64,000 nucleotides of DNA, from assembly GCA_963708725.1 (NCBI GenBank), contig CAVPTL010000002.1, forward strand, positions 62,001 to 126,000, read 5' to 3'. This document shows, piece by piece, positions 43,472-52,353 of this stretch. Positions within the stretch are counted from its first letter, which is position 1; every line of letters begins with the position of its first letter. The notes beneath the pieces were generated by a model that was given only the letters and a program-made list of their open reading frames with translations, was not told the origin of the DNA and ran no database searches. This DNA is from CAVPTL01 sp963708725. GTDB taxonomy: Bacteria > Actinomycetota > Thermoleophilia > Gaiellales > JAICJC01. Made by a program: the position numbers and the translations under genes.

Positions 43472-43603
43472 GAGTTGACGGTACCGTCACATGGCAGAAC
43501 CACGACGAGTTGCGTGAGAGAGTCTTAATGCACGCCGGCCCACCTCGTTGCGTAACTGGCACTCAGTGAGAACCCGTTCATGTTCCGCCGCCAGAGTTGG
43601 AGC

Positions 43604-43954
43604 ATGGATCCTCACCGGATACGCCAACGCGATCGAGGCCGCGCCAGGGTAACACGGCTGACACAAATCATCGGGGCAACGGCGGCGTCGCTCGCGCTCG
43701 TCGCTTCGGTGGCTGCCGCGCGCGTGAACCCGGGGAAGTTCACGTCGCCCCCAACCCCGTCGACCGTGCAGGTGAGGCAAGCAACCGGCACGCACAATCA
43801 CGCTACACATCGCCACGCGTCTGAGTCGGATGGATCGGCATCCAACCCGACCACGGAGCCCGCCACGGGGTCTCAAGCTCCCAGTCCCACCACCACGGCC
43901 CCTCCGGTGACGACCACCACGACGCCCCCAGCGACGGTATCGGGCGGATCGTGA
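43604..43954 (+). CDS. Small exported Thr/Pro/His-rich protein, first gene of the redox operon
   Basis: From the ATG at 43604 the protein has 116 residues. A basic N-terminus and hydrophobic stretch (RLTQIIGATAASLALVASVAAA) form a signal peptide or anchor. The rest is low complexity: THNHATHRHASE with several His, then long Thr-Pro repeats. It is coupled by GTGA to the ApbE gene. It has no FMN_bind domain. The His cluster might bind metal. The upstream ATG at 43580 is possible but less well supported. Confidence 0.65.
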   Translation: MDPHRIRQRDRGRARVTRLTQIIGATAASLALVASVAAARVNPGKFTSPPTPSTVQVRQATGTHNHATHRHASESDGSASNPTTEPATGSQAPSPTTTAPPVTTTTTPPATVSGGS

Positions 43955-44883
43955 CCGGGAGCGCCCAACTCGAAGCCCTCGGGACGGGCGTCGCGGTGAT
44001 CGTCACCAACCCTCACCGATTGAGCGATGCCGTGGTGGCGGTTGTCGCAGAGCTGGAACTCGTCGATGCGACGTGCAGCCGTTTTCGGGTGGACTCCGAG
44101 TTGATGTCGGTCGAGCCCGGTCTCGAGACGCAGGTAAGTCCCCTGTTGTATGAGGCGCTGGGCGTTGCAGTACACGCGGCAGAGACAACTGACGGGCTGG
44201 TCGACCCGACCGTCGGAGGGGCGCTCGTGGGGCTGGGATACGACCGCGACTACTCCAACGTATGTGACTCCGAATCGCCGCCTCCAACCAGACAACGAGT
44301 ACCCAGCTGGACGGCAATCCACCTTGACCGAGATCGTCACACCGTTGCCATCGACGCGGATGTGACTGTGGATCTCGGTGCCACTGGAAAGGCGCTGGCG
44401 GCCGACCGCGCCGCCACCCGCGCCGCGCTCGCCGCCGACTGCGGAGTGTTGGTGAACCTGGGTGGCGACATCTCGGTCGCCGGGTCGGCACCCGACGGGG
44501 GCTGGCCAATCGGGATCGCCGACTCGCATCGAGAATCCCCGGAGCTCGTCGACCAAACCGTCGTCATTCACCACGGCGGGATCGCGACCTCCAGTGTGAC
44601 GACTCGGAAGTGGACGCGATCAGGCGTTTCCTGCCACCACATCGTCGACCCCGCACTGGGGATATCGGCCACGGTGGTGTGGCGCACCGTCTCTGTCGCC
44701 GCTGCTTCGTGCGTCACGGCAAACACTCTGAGCACCGCCGCGATCGTCGACGGTGCAAGCGCTCTCGGCCGACTCGCTCGCCTGGGATTGCCGGCGCGCC
44801 TGGTTGCAGCGGATGGGTCGGTGGTCACCGTCGGTGGTTGGCCTGCCGACGCGGCCCGCCTGGGTTCGGAGCTTTCGAGGTGA
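43951..44883 (+). CDS. apbE: FAD:protein FMN transferase (ApbE family)
   Basis: The 310-residue protein has ApbE motifs: VDPTVGGALVGLGYD, VDLGATGKALAADRAA, VNLGGDISVAG and HHIVDPALG. The C-terminal Mg-binding stretch SCVTANTLSTA carries Asn where many family members have Asp, a variation I recall from actinobacterial relatives. ApbE attaches FMN to a Thr of an extracytoplasmic partner. No signal peptide is seen and no target with an FMN_bind domain is encoded nearby. It has GTGA overlaps at both ends. Confidence 0.88.
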   Translation: MTGSAQLEALGTGVAVIVTNPHRLSDAVVAVVAELELVDATCSRFRVDSELMSVEPGLETQVSPLLYEALGVAVHAAETTDGLVDPTVGGALVGLGYDRDYSNVCDSESPPPTRQRVPSWTAIHLDRDRHTVAIDADVTVDLGATGKALAADRAATRAALAADCGVLVNLGGDISVAGSAPDGGWPIGIADSHRESPELVDQTVVIHHGGIATSSVTTRKWTRSGVSCHHIVDPALGISATVVWRTVSVAAASCVTANTLSTAAIVDGASALGRLARLGLPARLVAADGSVVTVGGWPADAARLGSELSR

Positions 44884-45548
44884 GCACCCAGACTCTGTGG
44901 TACCTCACGCGCGGTACCGGCATCGTCACCCTGATCCTGCTGACCCTCACGCTGGTACTCGGCATCGCCGGCACCACCGGCAACCGCTGGCTGACGATGC
45001 CACGGTTTGTGGTCGGCGGACTCCACCGCAACGTCTCGTTGCTGGTGGTCGTGTTCGTGGGCATTCACGTTGCCACTTCCATACTTGACCCCTACGCCGG
45101 GATCAGGTTGATCGACGCGGTAGTGCCGCTCGTGTCGGTCTACCGACCGCTCTGGATCGGGCTTGGAGCAGTCACTCTCGATCTCCTTGCCGCCGTCGTC
45201 GTCACAAGTTTGATCCGAGTGCGGCTCGGACTCCGCACGTGGCGAGCGGTGCACTGGTCTGTGTATGTGATTTGGCCGGTCGCAGTGGTGCACGCGCTTG
45301 GCTCCGGATCGGATGTCCAGTCCGGCCTTCTGATCGTCGTGGTCTCACTCTGCACCGCGCTTGCGATCACAGCCGTCGGTTGGCGGCTGCTCACCGCCGA
45401 CGCCACGCTGCGTCAGCGCGCAGCGTTCACCGCAGCCGGCGTCACACTCGTGGTCGGCGTGACCGCATGGACACTCACCGGCCCGCTGCAACACGGCTGG
45501 GCCCGGTCGGCTTCCGAGATCCTGCGACCGGTGGGGGTCACGTGGTGA
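44880..45548 (+). CDS. Ferric-reductase-like transmembrane heme b protein
   Basis: The GTG at 44880 overlaps the ApbE stop. The 222-residue protein has six membrane segments and two pairs of His spaced as in ferric reductase/YedZ/NOX domains: H49 and H63 (LHRNVSLLVVVFVGIHVA), H125 and H138 (WRAVHWSVYVIWPVAVVH). These would hold two b hemes across the membrane. There is no FAD/NADPH domain, so electrons must come from a separate subunit, probably the NuoF-like protein and ferredoxin that follow. It overlaps the next gene by GTGA. Confidence 0.88.
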   Translation: MSTQTLWYLTRGTGIVTLILLTLTLVLGIAGTTGNRWLTMPRFVVGGLHRNVSLLVVVFVGIHVATSILDPYAGIRLIDAVVPLVSVYRPLWIGLGAVTLDLLAAVVVTSLIRVRLGLRTWRAVHWSVYVIWPVAVVHALGSGSDVQSGLLIVVVSLCTALAITAVGWRLLTADATLRQRAAFTAAGVTLVVGVTAWTLTGPLQHGWARSASEILRPVGVTW

Positions 45549-46873
45549 CATCCGCTGCCGTGACGATTCGACGCGACCTTGGCGTCGCCGCGCCGCCCAA
45601 AAACGTGCCCCGATTGCTGGCCGGCGTTCGTGCTCAGCACGGTCGGATGGGCCTTGAGGCTCACACACAGTGGTACGGCGAACCGTTCTCACCAGACCTC
45701 GTTGCCCGAGGCCGTCTCACCGATCTCATCGGGCGGGCAGGGCTGACCGGGCGCGGAGGTGCGGGGTTTCCCACCTCTCGGAAACTCGAAGCAGTGGGTC
45801 GCCGCCGAGGTGGCGCGGTGGTCGTGATCAATGCGATGGAGGGTGAGCCCGCTAGTGCAAAGGACCGCTACCTGCTGTGCGTGGCTCCCCACCTGGTGCT
45901 GGACGGCGCCGCCCTCGCATCCTTGGAAGTCGGTGGCGATGCGGTTGCCATCGCCGTGCGTCGCGACCGCCCCGACGCAGTCCACTCGCTCAACCGCGCG
46001 CTGGACGAGCGCCGGCGCCTCGGCATAGATCACGTAGATCCAACGGTGCACACCGGCCCGCCGCGGTTCGTTGGTGGCGAGGAAACGGCGTTGGTGCACT
46101 GGCTCAACGGAGGCCCCATCCGACCCTTGGCGGTCCCGCCGCGACCGTTCGAACGGGGAGTTGGCGGAAAACCGACGCTGATCTTGAATGCAGAGACGGC
46201 CGCCCACATCGCGCTCATCGCGCGATACGGCAGCGCATGGTTTCGCCAGGTCGGCACAGGTGAGGTGCCGGGTACCGCGCTCATGACCATTGGCGGCGCC
46301 ATCTCGCAAAGCGGCGTCGCCGAGGTCGCAATCGGACAACCCCTTGCGACGATCATCGAGGCATGTGATCCGACCTCCGAACCGGAGATGCTGCTTGCAG
46401 GAGGGTATTTCGGCGGCTGGCTTCCGTGGTCAACGGCCACCCGATTAACCACGGACCCTCATCAGCTGCGCGCGGCCGGCGCCGGCCTCGGGGCCGGAAT
46501 CCTGATCGCAGCCCCTTCCGGCACCTGCGTCCTCGCCGAGACTGCGCGAATCGTCGCCTACCTCGCGCGCGAAAGTGCGGGACAGTGCGGCCCGTGTTTC
46601 AACGGCGTGGCCGCCGTCGCCGCAGATCTCGGTCAGCTCAACTCATCGGACGCCAGCCCGGCCATCACTCGGCGACTGCGGCGAAGAGTGGAGGTGATCG
46701 ACGGCCGAGGAGCATGCGCGCTTCCTGACGGAGTCCGCCGGCTCGTCACCAGCGCACTCGACGGCTTCCCCGAGCACCTCGAGCTGCACGAACGTCACGG
46801 CGCATGCCACGACGCTCACCGCCTCTCTCTACCGCTGTCCTCGACCCCGCTTACCGAGGACGCGTGGCGATGA
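45545..46873 (+). CDS. NuoF-like NADH/FMN iron-sulfur protein
   Basis: From the GTG at 45545 the protein has 442 residues. The NADH/FMN site is kept: GRGGAGFPTSRK (69-80) and AMEGEPASAKDR. An SLBB-like region follows, and the C-terminal Fe-S domain has ESAGQCGPC with C348 and C351, then GRGAC (C391) and HGAC (C421). In complex I NuoF the site begins ESCG; here the first Cys is Ala345, and C421 may substitute. It should oxidise NAD(P)H and pass electrons to the ferredoxin. It overlaps the ferredoxin gene by ATGA. Confidence 0.87.
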   Translation: MTSAAVTIRRDLGVAAPPKNVPRLLAGVRAQHGRMGLEAHTQWYGEPFSPDLVARGRLTDLIGRAGLTGRGGAGFPTSRKLEAVGRRRGGAVVVINAMEGEPASAKDRYLLCVAPHLVLDGAALASLEVGGDAVAIAVRRDRPDAVHSLNRALDERRRLGIDHVDPTVHTGPPRFVGGEETALVHWLNGGPIRPLAVPPRPFERGVGGKPTLILNAETAAHIALIARYGSAWFRQVGTGEVPGTALMTIGGAISQSGVAEVAIGQPLATIIEACDPTSEPEMLLAGGYFGGWLPWSTATRLTTDPHQLRAAGAGLGAGILIAAPSGTCVLAETARIVAYLARESAGQCGPCFNGVAAVAADLGQLNSSDASPAITRRLRRRVEVIDGRGACALPDGVRRLVTSALDGFPEHLELHERHGACHDAHRLSLPLSSTPLTEDAWR

Positions 46874-47073
46874 AGCGAACTGTCGCGGTGAACCGAATCG
46901 CCTGTGACGGACACGGTCTGTGCGCCGACCTCCTGCCGGAGCGCATCGACCTCGATGAATGGGGCTACCCAATCATCGATCCCACCCCGGTCCACGGAAC
47001 CACCGCCACCCACGCCCAACGTGCGGTGGCCGCTTGTCCCAAACTCGCCCTCAGAGTGGAACGCCGCCGATGA
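46870..47073 (+). CDS. [3Fe-4S]-type ferredoxin
   Basis: This 67-residue protein has C12DGHGLC18 and C56P, the three-cysteine pattern of actinobacterial single-cluster ferredoxins of the kind that serve P450s. It starts at an ATG overlapping the NuoF-like stop (ATGA). It is positioned to carry electrons from the flavoprotein to the membrane hemes or other acceptors. Confidence 0.9.
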   Translation: MKRTVAVNRIACDGHGLCADLLPERIDLDEWGYPIIDPTPVHGTTATHAQRAVAACPKLALRVERRR

Positions 47074-47111
47074 AGATCCGCACACCACCACGCAGCGAGC
47101 AACAACGGTGA
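47070..47111 (+). CDS. 13-codon bridging mini-ORF
   Basis: An ATG overlaps the ferredoxin stop (ATGA) and opens a 13-residue frame (MKIRTPPRSEQQR). Its TGA overlaps the GTG start of the cytochrome b-like gene (GTGA). This makes a chain of two coupled junctions over 42 bases. It may pass ribosomes to the next gene instead of making a functional peptide, or it may be a degraded remnant. Confidence 0.3.
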   Translation: MKIRTPPRSEQQR

Positions 47112-47722
47112 TCAGCGTTCGCCGCCTCGACCTCGACCGCAGGCACGACCAAAGCTCCGGCGCTCCCGGCGTCGAGGGCAACCGCCGGCTCACCGCCGGA
47201 CTGGGCGTCGTTCTGCTTCTGCTGCTCGCCGTCGAAGGCGGAACGATCCCGTTCCTTGGGTCTCTCGAGGTCGTTCACGTCGTGGTTGGCCTCGTGCTGA
47301 TCCCGATCGTGCTCATGAAGCTCGGCTCGACGTTCTATCGGTTTGCGCGCTACTACATCGGCAGCCCCGCGTACCGGCGAGCCGGCCCGCCCCACCCGGT
47401 GATGCGAGTCGTCGGTCCCTTCGTCGTGCTGACCACCGTGGCCCTGTTCGCCTCAGGCGTCGCGCTCGTAATCGTGGGACGGCACTCGCAAACCGTCTAC
47501 ACAATTCACAAACTCAGCTTCATCGTATGGTTCGGGGCAATGGCCATCCACGTACTTGGCCACGTCCTGTCCCTGCCCTCAACGGCGGCACTCGACTGGA
47601 CTCGCTCTGACCGAATGCGCGGGTCGCGGTTGCGTCAGTCCGTCCTCATCGGGGCGTGTGTCGCAGGAGTGGCACTGGCGGTTATCGCCTATCCGCTGCT
47701 TCCAACGTGGGGACACGGCTGA
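47108..47722 (+). CDS. Four-TM cytochrome b-like protein
   Basis: The 204-residue protein has hydrophobic helices at about 30-50, 53-72, 101-124 and 132-156. Conserved His lie in the membrane helices: H57 (EVVHVVVG), H134 (YTIHKLSF), H148 and H152 (IHVLGHVLS), as in small b-type cytochromes. Start is GTG at 47108, coupled to the mini-ORF. It is the last gene of the redox operon and could link it to quinone or to an external acceptor. Confidence 0.8.
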   Translation: MISVRRLDLDRRHDQSSGAPGVEGNRRLTAGLGVVLLLLLAVEGGTIPFLGSLEVVHVVVGLVLIPIVLMKLGSTFYRFARYYIGSPAYRRAGPPHPVMRVVGPFVVLTTVALFASGVALVIVGRHSQTVYTIHKLSFIVWFGAMAIHVLGHVLSLPSTAALDWTRSDRMRGSRLRQSVLIGACVAGVALAVIAYPLLPTWGHG

Positions 47723-47749
47723 CAGCTTCTGGATCACTATCCTTTGGCG

Positions 47750-49048
47750 ATGTCTTCAACGACGGTCGCGACGGGAGACGCTCCTGAGCCCACGTCGGTG
47801 ACGATCACCCCCACCGAAGGCGAGGCCGTGCGCTTCTGGGCCAAGCTTGGCTGCATCAGCTTTGGCGGGCCGGCCGGGCAGATCGCAATCATGCACGACG
47901 AACTCGTCGAGCGGCGGTCATGGATTTCGGAGCGACGGTTCCTGCACGCCCTGAACTTCTGCATGGCCCTGCCTGGCCCCGAGGCCCAGCAGCTGGCCTC
48001 CTACATCGGGTACTCGATGTACGGCGTACGAGGCGCGATAACCGCGGGCGGCCTCTTCGTCCTGCCGTCGTTCGTCCTGCTGTGCGGGCTGAGTGCGATC
48101 TACGTCGAGTACGGTGAGGTTGCGTCGGTCTCTGGCATCGTTCGCGGGCTGGGAGCTGCGGTGATCGCTCTGGTGCTCGCCGCCGTTCTTCGCGTCGGTG
48201 GCCGGGTGATCCACACGCTCGCCGGCCTGGCGACGGCGGTTGTCGCCTTCGTGTTGATCATCGCCGGCCTGCCGTTTCCGCTCATCCTCGCTCTGGCGGC
48301 TGCGACCGGGTACCTCGCCGGCCGAAGAAATCCTGCTCTTCTGGGCACAGCCAAGGGCCACGGCGACGTTGATGACGGTGGTGGTGAGACCCCCGACAAG
48401 TCACGCGATGCCGGCCTCAAACGCCGGTTTGTGAAAAGCCTTGTGATCTGGCTGTTGCCGGTGGCTCTGCTGCTCCTCGCGGGCGGCTTCGTCGGCCAGC
48501 TCGCCGGCTTTTTCACGCTCGCGGCGTTGATCACCTTCGGCGGCGCCTATGCGGTGTTGCCATTCGTGGCAAGCGCGGCCGTCGGCCACTACCACTGGCT
48601 CACCTCCCAGGATATGGTCGCGGGTCTCGCTCTTGGCGAATCAACGCCTGGCCCGCTGATCATGGTCAACACGTTTGTCGGATTCGTCGCCGGCTACAAC
48701 GTCGAGGGCGGCTTGGCGTGGGGTCTCGCAGGCGCGACAATCGCCACGTTGTGCACGTTTGTGCCGTCGTTTGTGTTCATCATCACCGGAGCGCCGCTGA
48801 TTGACCGCGCCCGACACACCGGAGCGTTCGCCAACTCGTTGAACGGGGTGACGATCGCGGTCGTCGGCGTGATCGCCGCCCTGGCGGTGTTCGTCGCCCG
48901 CCACGCCGCGTTTCCCGGCGGCGATCCCGACTGGCTCGTTCTCGCTCTGGCAGCGATCGCCTTCGTCGGCGTGTGGCGGTTCCGCGTCGGGGTGGTCACG
49001 ACGGTGATTGGCTGCGCCGCCGTCGGGCTGGTGGCGAGCTTCACCTAG
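47750..49048 (+). CDS. chrA: Chromate transporter, two-domain CHR protein
   Basis: From the ATG at 47750 the protein has 432 residues and about ten to twelve membrane segments. Each half carries the CHR motif: CISFGGPAGQIAIMHDELV in the N half with ALPGPEAQQLASYIGY, and LITFGGAYAVLPFV in the C half with GESTPGPLIMVNTFVGF. A hydrophilic linker (residues ~198-222) joins the halves. It is a proton-coupled chromate/sulfate efflux protein. The ORF extends through a TTG two codons upstream. Confidence 0.92.
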   Translation: MSSTTVATGDAPEPTSVTITPTEGEAVRFWAKLGCISFGGPAGQIAIMHDELVERRSWISERRFLHALNFCMALPGPEAQQLASYIGYSMYGVRGAITAGGLFVLPSFVLLCGLSAIYVEYGEVASVSGIVRGLGAAVIALVLAAVLRVGGRVIHTLAGLATAVVAFVLIIAGLPFPLILALAAATGYLAGRRNPALLGTAKGHGDVDDGGGETPDKSRDAGLKRRFVKSLVIWLLPVALLLLAGGFVGQLAGFFTLAALITFGGAYAVLPFVASAAVGHYHWLTSQDMVAGLALGESTPGPLIMVNTFVGFVAGYNVEGGLAWGLAGATIATLCTFVPSFVFIITGAPLIDRARHTGAFANSLNGVTIAVVGVIAALAVFVARHAAFPGGDPDWLVLALAAIAFVGVWRFRVGVVTTVIGCAAVGLVASFT

Positions 49049-49233
49049 CCTGAAGGATCGTGGGCGACCTGGGATCTACGTCGGTTGCGGAGAAACCCGC
49101 GAGGCGGCTCAGTGCATGCCCCGATTCGATGGCGACAGGGGTTGCCTAGATTGAGAGCTATCAACCCCGCAACGTCCCCACACTGCTATCCGCAGACCGG
49201 AGTATCAGAGGGACGCGGCATCCGGAAGGCGGA

Positions 49234-49734
49234 ATGATGAGTATTCTCAAGACAGTTGGCGTGGTGCTTGCCGCAGGAGCGCTGCTCGTCGCGGTACCGG
49301 TATCCGCAGTCGCGCTGATCGCTACGGTCGGACAAGACGACGGGAGCGCACACGTCATGATGGGCGGGGGGTCTGGTTCTGCGCCGCGCGCCGCGGTGCA
49401 ACAGGCGAGTCTCGTCATCGATCACGTAACGGCAGGCTGTCATAGCTGGTCTCTCAACGGTGGCCCGCTGAAGGTGTCACAAACACTCGCTGTCACCCCC
49501 GGAGCGACGCTGACCGTCGCCGATCAGGACGTTATGGCCCAACGGTTGGTACAGACCGCCGGACCGCGTCTTGCGATCACCGACCCGCTCACAAACCAAT
49601 CGCAGACGGCGTCTCTCACATTTGCGAAGCCGGGGACGTACTGGTTCGGGACTAAACCCGGCGAGGACTACACGTCCGGTATCACGACCACCGGCCCTGA
49701 CCACGTACTGAAGCTCAAGGTCGTCGTTTCGTAG
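49234..49734 (+). CDS. Exported cupredoxin-like protein
   Basis: The 166-residue protein has an N-terminal signal or anchor (residues 1-30) and a beta-sandwich C-terminal domain: GCHSWSLNGG, LTVADQDVMAQRLVQ and FAKPGTYWFGTKPGEDY. The arrangement is plastocyanin-like, but the Cys-His pair (C69-H70) is near the start of the domain and the usual C-terminal Cys-x-His-x-Met loop is missing, so copper binding is uncertain. Two adjacent ATG codons are possible starts; GGAAGGCGG precedes them. Confidence 0.7.
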   Translation: MMSILKTVGVVLAAGALLVAVPVSAVALIATVGQDDGSAHVMMGGGSGSAPRAAVQQASLVIDHVTAGCHSWSLNGGPLKVSQTLAVTPGATLTVADQDVMAQRLVQTAGPRLAITDPLTNQSQTASLTFAKPGTYWFGTKPGEDYTSGITTTGPDHVLKLKVVVS

Positions 49735-49767
49735 ACCAGTCGTAACGACTTGGGATGGAGGCGGATA

Positions 49768-50310
49768 GTGAAGATTTTGATCGCCGTTGCCTCTCGGCAC
49801 GGGTCCACACTCGGTGTCGCCGAGGCGATCGGGAAAGTCCTTCGAGCCGATGGAGCCGAGGTTGACATCGTGACCACTGACGAGGTTGATGATCTTGGAA
49901 GCTACGACGCTGTTGTTCTGGGTAGCGCGGTATATCTCGGGAAGTGGTTGAAACCAGCGCGGAAATTCGCTCATGTACACCGCGAAGAGTTTGCGGAAAT
50001 CCCCACGTGGATCTTCAGCGTTGGAGCCCTTGGCGATCCGCCGATGCCAGAGGACTGCCCACAGGTCGACGCGATCGTGGTCGAGACCGGCGCGCGGGAT
50101 CATCGGTTGTTTGGGGGCAAGCTTGATCGCGACGATCTGTCGCTTTCTGAGCGGCTCATCGTTCACACCGTTCACCCACCCGAGGGCGACTACCGTGATT
50201 GGTCTGCCGTCGAACGATGGGCACGGTCGATCTCAGCGACCTTGTCGCCGGTCATTGGCCGTGACGGATTGCGGCGGGGTCGGGTTGGCCCGCCTTCGTC
50301 ACCGGTATGA
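49768..50310 (+). CDS. Flavodoxin-domain protein (HemG-like)
   Basis: This 180-residue protein starts with GTG. It has the FMN phosphate loop VASRHGSTLGVAEAIG, then DAVVLGSAVYLGKWLKPARKF and TWIFSVGALGDPP, as in menaquinone-dependent protoporphyrinogen oxidase-type flavodoxins. The exact reaction is uncertain. Its last 59 bases overlap the 3' end of the convergent two-propeller gene. Confidence 0.88.
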   Translation: MKILIAVASRHGSTLGVAEAIGKVLRADGAEVDIVTTDEVDDLGSYDAVVLGSAVYLGKWLKPARKFAHVHREEFAEIPTWIFSVGALGDPPMPEDCPQVDAIVVETGARDHRLFGGKLDRDDLSLSERLIVHTVHPPEGDYRDWSAVERWARSISATLSPVIGRDGLRRGRVGPPSSPV

Positions 50311-52255
50311 AGTCGAATCCATCGGGCGTGTTGAGGTAGCCGTGAGCAGTGCCTGGGGTGCCGCGGTGGCCGTAGTGCCACACGATCTTCTTTGTATGGG
50401 GGTTGATGACCACGACCCGGTCGTTGTAGTCGTCGTTGAGGGCGATCATGCCGTTGGGGAGCATCGTCGCAAGACTCGGGTGATCGAGCATGCCCGACCC
50501 CGACGCCACTCGATACTGCCATAGCAACCGCCCCGTTTTCCTGTCCAGAATGACCACTCCACCTGGCCGTGTGTAGTCGGCCAGAAGGATGTTGCCTCCG
50601 AGCGTGAGTTGCGGATCTGAAGGGTACGAGACAGGAGCCCGGTACACATGGACGAGCTTGCCCAACAGCGTGAACTCATCGATGTATGACCCGGGGATTT
50701 CGGACACGAGGATGTGGCCGTTTGGTAGCGGCGTGTCTCCGTTTACCGGGCCAAGCGACCTTGGTGGGTCGTGCGCACAATGGCCGGCATGCCCGATCGA
50801 GCGGACGATCCTCTGCCCGCGCAGCTCGAGCACGCGGCAGTTGGACGCGTCGGCGACGATCACCAACCCGTTACGAAGGGCGTACGCGTCATCTGGGGTG
50901 TGAAGGTAGCCGGGCGAGGATCCCGGTACGCCGGGATGCCCGTAGCTCCACACCAACCGTCCCTCGGGATAGGAGATCTCAACGATCGAGTCGTTGTCCT
51001 CTTGGTTGGAGATGATCTGGCGGCCCCCCGGGGCGAAGAATGTATCGTCATCGAAGAACAAATGGGGTTGTCCGCGGCGGCTCGGGAAGCGCCAGATCAC
51101 CTTGTGCCTTGGGTTCACGATCAGCATCCGGTTGTTTCCTCGGTCTGCGATCAGAAGGTCGCCGGGGAGGGCGCCTCGGAACATCCCGGGAGCGGTTTGC
51201 CGCGCCTGGGTCGATGGCGAAACTCGAGCGGGTGCGGCCGGGCGCCGTGACGCGGTGATTTGGAGTACCCCGCGAGTGGGATGGCCTCCCGACTCCCCGC
51301 CGACGACCACCAGGCGTCGTGACAGCGCCGCCACTCCTGCGTCGGAAAGCGGCATCGGTAGGTGGGCCACACTACGCGCCGACCCGTCGGGCTGGATTGC
51401 GATAACCGACCGCACGGTACGACCTCCGGTCGTGATGCCACCCACCACATACACCACTCCGCCGAGAGCCCCGGCACTCGCATGCATAAGTGGGAGCGGG
51501 AGCGTCCCGATCCGACGGATCGCGCTGGCGCCCGGCGTGAACCGGTAGATCGCGCGGCTGGGGCCGGCCCGGGTGCGGCCACCGGCGACGATCACCGAGC
51601 CCGCCGAGGCGGCGACCGCGGTGTATCGGAGCCCGTGCGGTAACGACGCCACCAGGTGCGAGTGGCCACCGACCACGGCGAGCACGCTGTTCGACCACGC
51701 CGCGCCGGTGTATCCGCCAACCACATATGTTGTGCGTCCAACGACCGTGACTGCAAGGTCGGAAAGCGGCCTGGGAAGGGCGCCGACGATCCGTACGCGC
51801 TGCCGCGAAGGGTCGTAGGAGGCGATGCCGGAATAGCTTGAGAGCTGACCACCTCCGAGCACGTACAGGCGACCGTTTACGCTGGCGGCCGCCGAGTCGT
51901 GGACGGGGACGGGCAGCGTTCCGGCGGGGTGCGAATGGGATCCTTCGAGCACCACGATGCGCGAGGTCGATGCGCCCGCGGTATCAAGTCCGCCGAACGC
52001 GAACACTCGAGAACCGAGAGGTGCGACTGCGGCGTCTTGAACGGCGAACCTCAGTCGGGCGAGTGATTTCACACGAACTCGCACTGGTCGGCGGCGCGCC
52101 GGTGGAGCGTGATTTCCTGGCCGCGACGCAGGTTGTGCCGCTCCGACCGGCTGGTGCCCAAACGCATCCCGGCCGACGACGCCGATCGCGACGACCAAAG
52201 CCAGTATTCCCAGGGTTACCCAACCCCATCTACCGGCTCGGTTGAAAGTCCGCAT
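50252..52255 (-). CDS. Membrane-anchored two-propeller protein (Kelch plus PQQ/ASST-like)
   Basis: The 667-residue protein has an N-terminal anchor (about 10-30). A Kelch-type propeller follows (about 65-325) with blades such as GRLYVLGGGQLSSYSGIASY, TTYVVGGYTGAAW and VVYVVGGITTGGRT. A second NHL/PQQ or arylsulfotransferase-like propeller (about 355-660) has LLIADRGNNRMLIVNP, IISNQEDNDSIVEISY and MIALNDDYNDRVVVINP. No catalytic His pair of sulfotransferase is evident. It is probably an extracellular binding or adhesion protein. It overlaps the flavodoxin gene by 59 bases. Confidence 0.78.
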   Translation of the reverse strand: MRTFNRAGRWGWVTLGILALVVAIGVVGRDAFGHQPVGAAQPASRPGNHAPPARRRPVRVRVKSLARLRFAVQDAAVAPLGSRVFAFGGLDTAGASTSRIVVLEGSHSHPAGTLPVPVHDSAAASVNGRLYVLGGGQLSSYSGIASYDPSRQRVRIVGALPRPLSDLAVTVVGRTTYVVGGYTGAAWSNSVLAVVGGHSHLVASLPHGLRYTAVAASAGSVIVAGGRTRAGPSRAIYRFTPGASAIRRIGTLPLPLMHASAGALGGVVYVVGGITTGGRTVRSVIAIQPDGSARSVAHLPMPLSDAGVAALSRRLVVVGGESGGHPTRGVLQITASRRPAAPARVSPSTQARQTAPGMFRGALPGDLLIADRGNNRMLIVNPRHKVIWRFPSRRGQPHLFFDDDTFFAPGGRQIISNQEDNDSIVEISYPEGRLVWSYGHPGVPGSSPGYLHTPDDAYALRNGLVIVADASNCRVLELRGQRIVRSIGHAGHCAHDPPRSLGPVNGDTPLPNGHILVSEIPGSYIDEFTLLGKLVHVYRAPVSYPSDPQLTLGGNILLADYTRPGGVVILDRKTGRLLWQYRVASGSGMLDHPSLATMLPNGMIALNDDYNDRVVVINPHTKKIVWHYGHRGTPGTAHGYLNTPDGFDFIPVTKAGQPDPAAIRHGQ

Positions 52256-52353
52256 TCCCGAGAATTCTCGCCCGCCGACGTGAGAGACCGTTCACGTTGG
52301 ACGCGGCTTCGCTCGGTCGGATGCTCTTCACGGCGATGCCGGTGTCATCGGCG

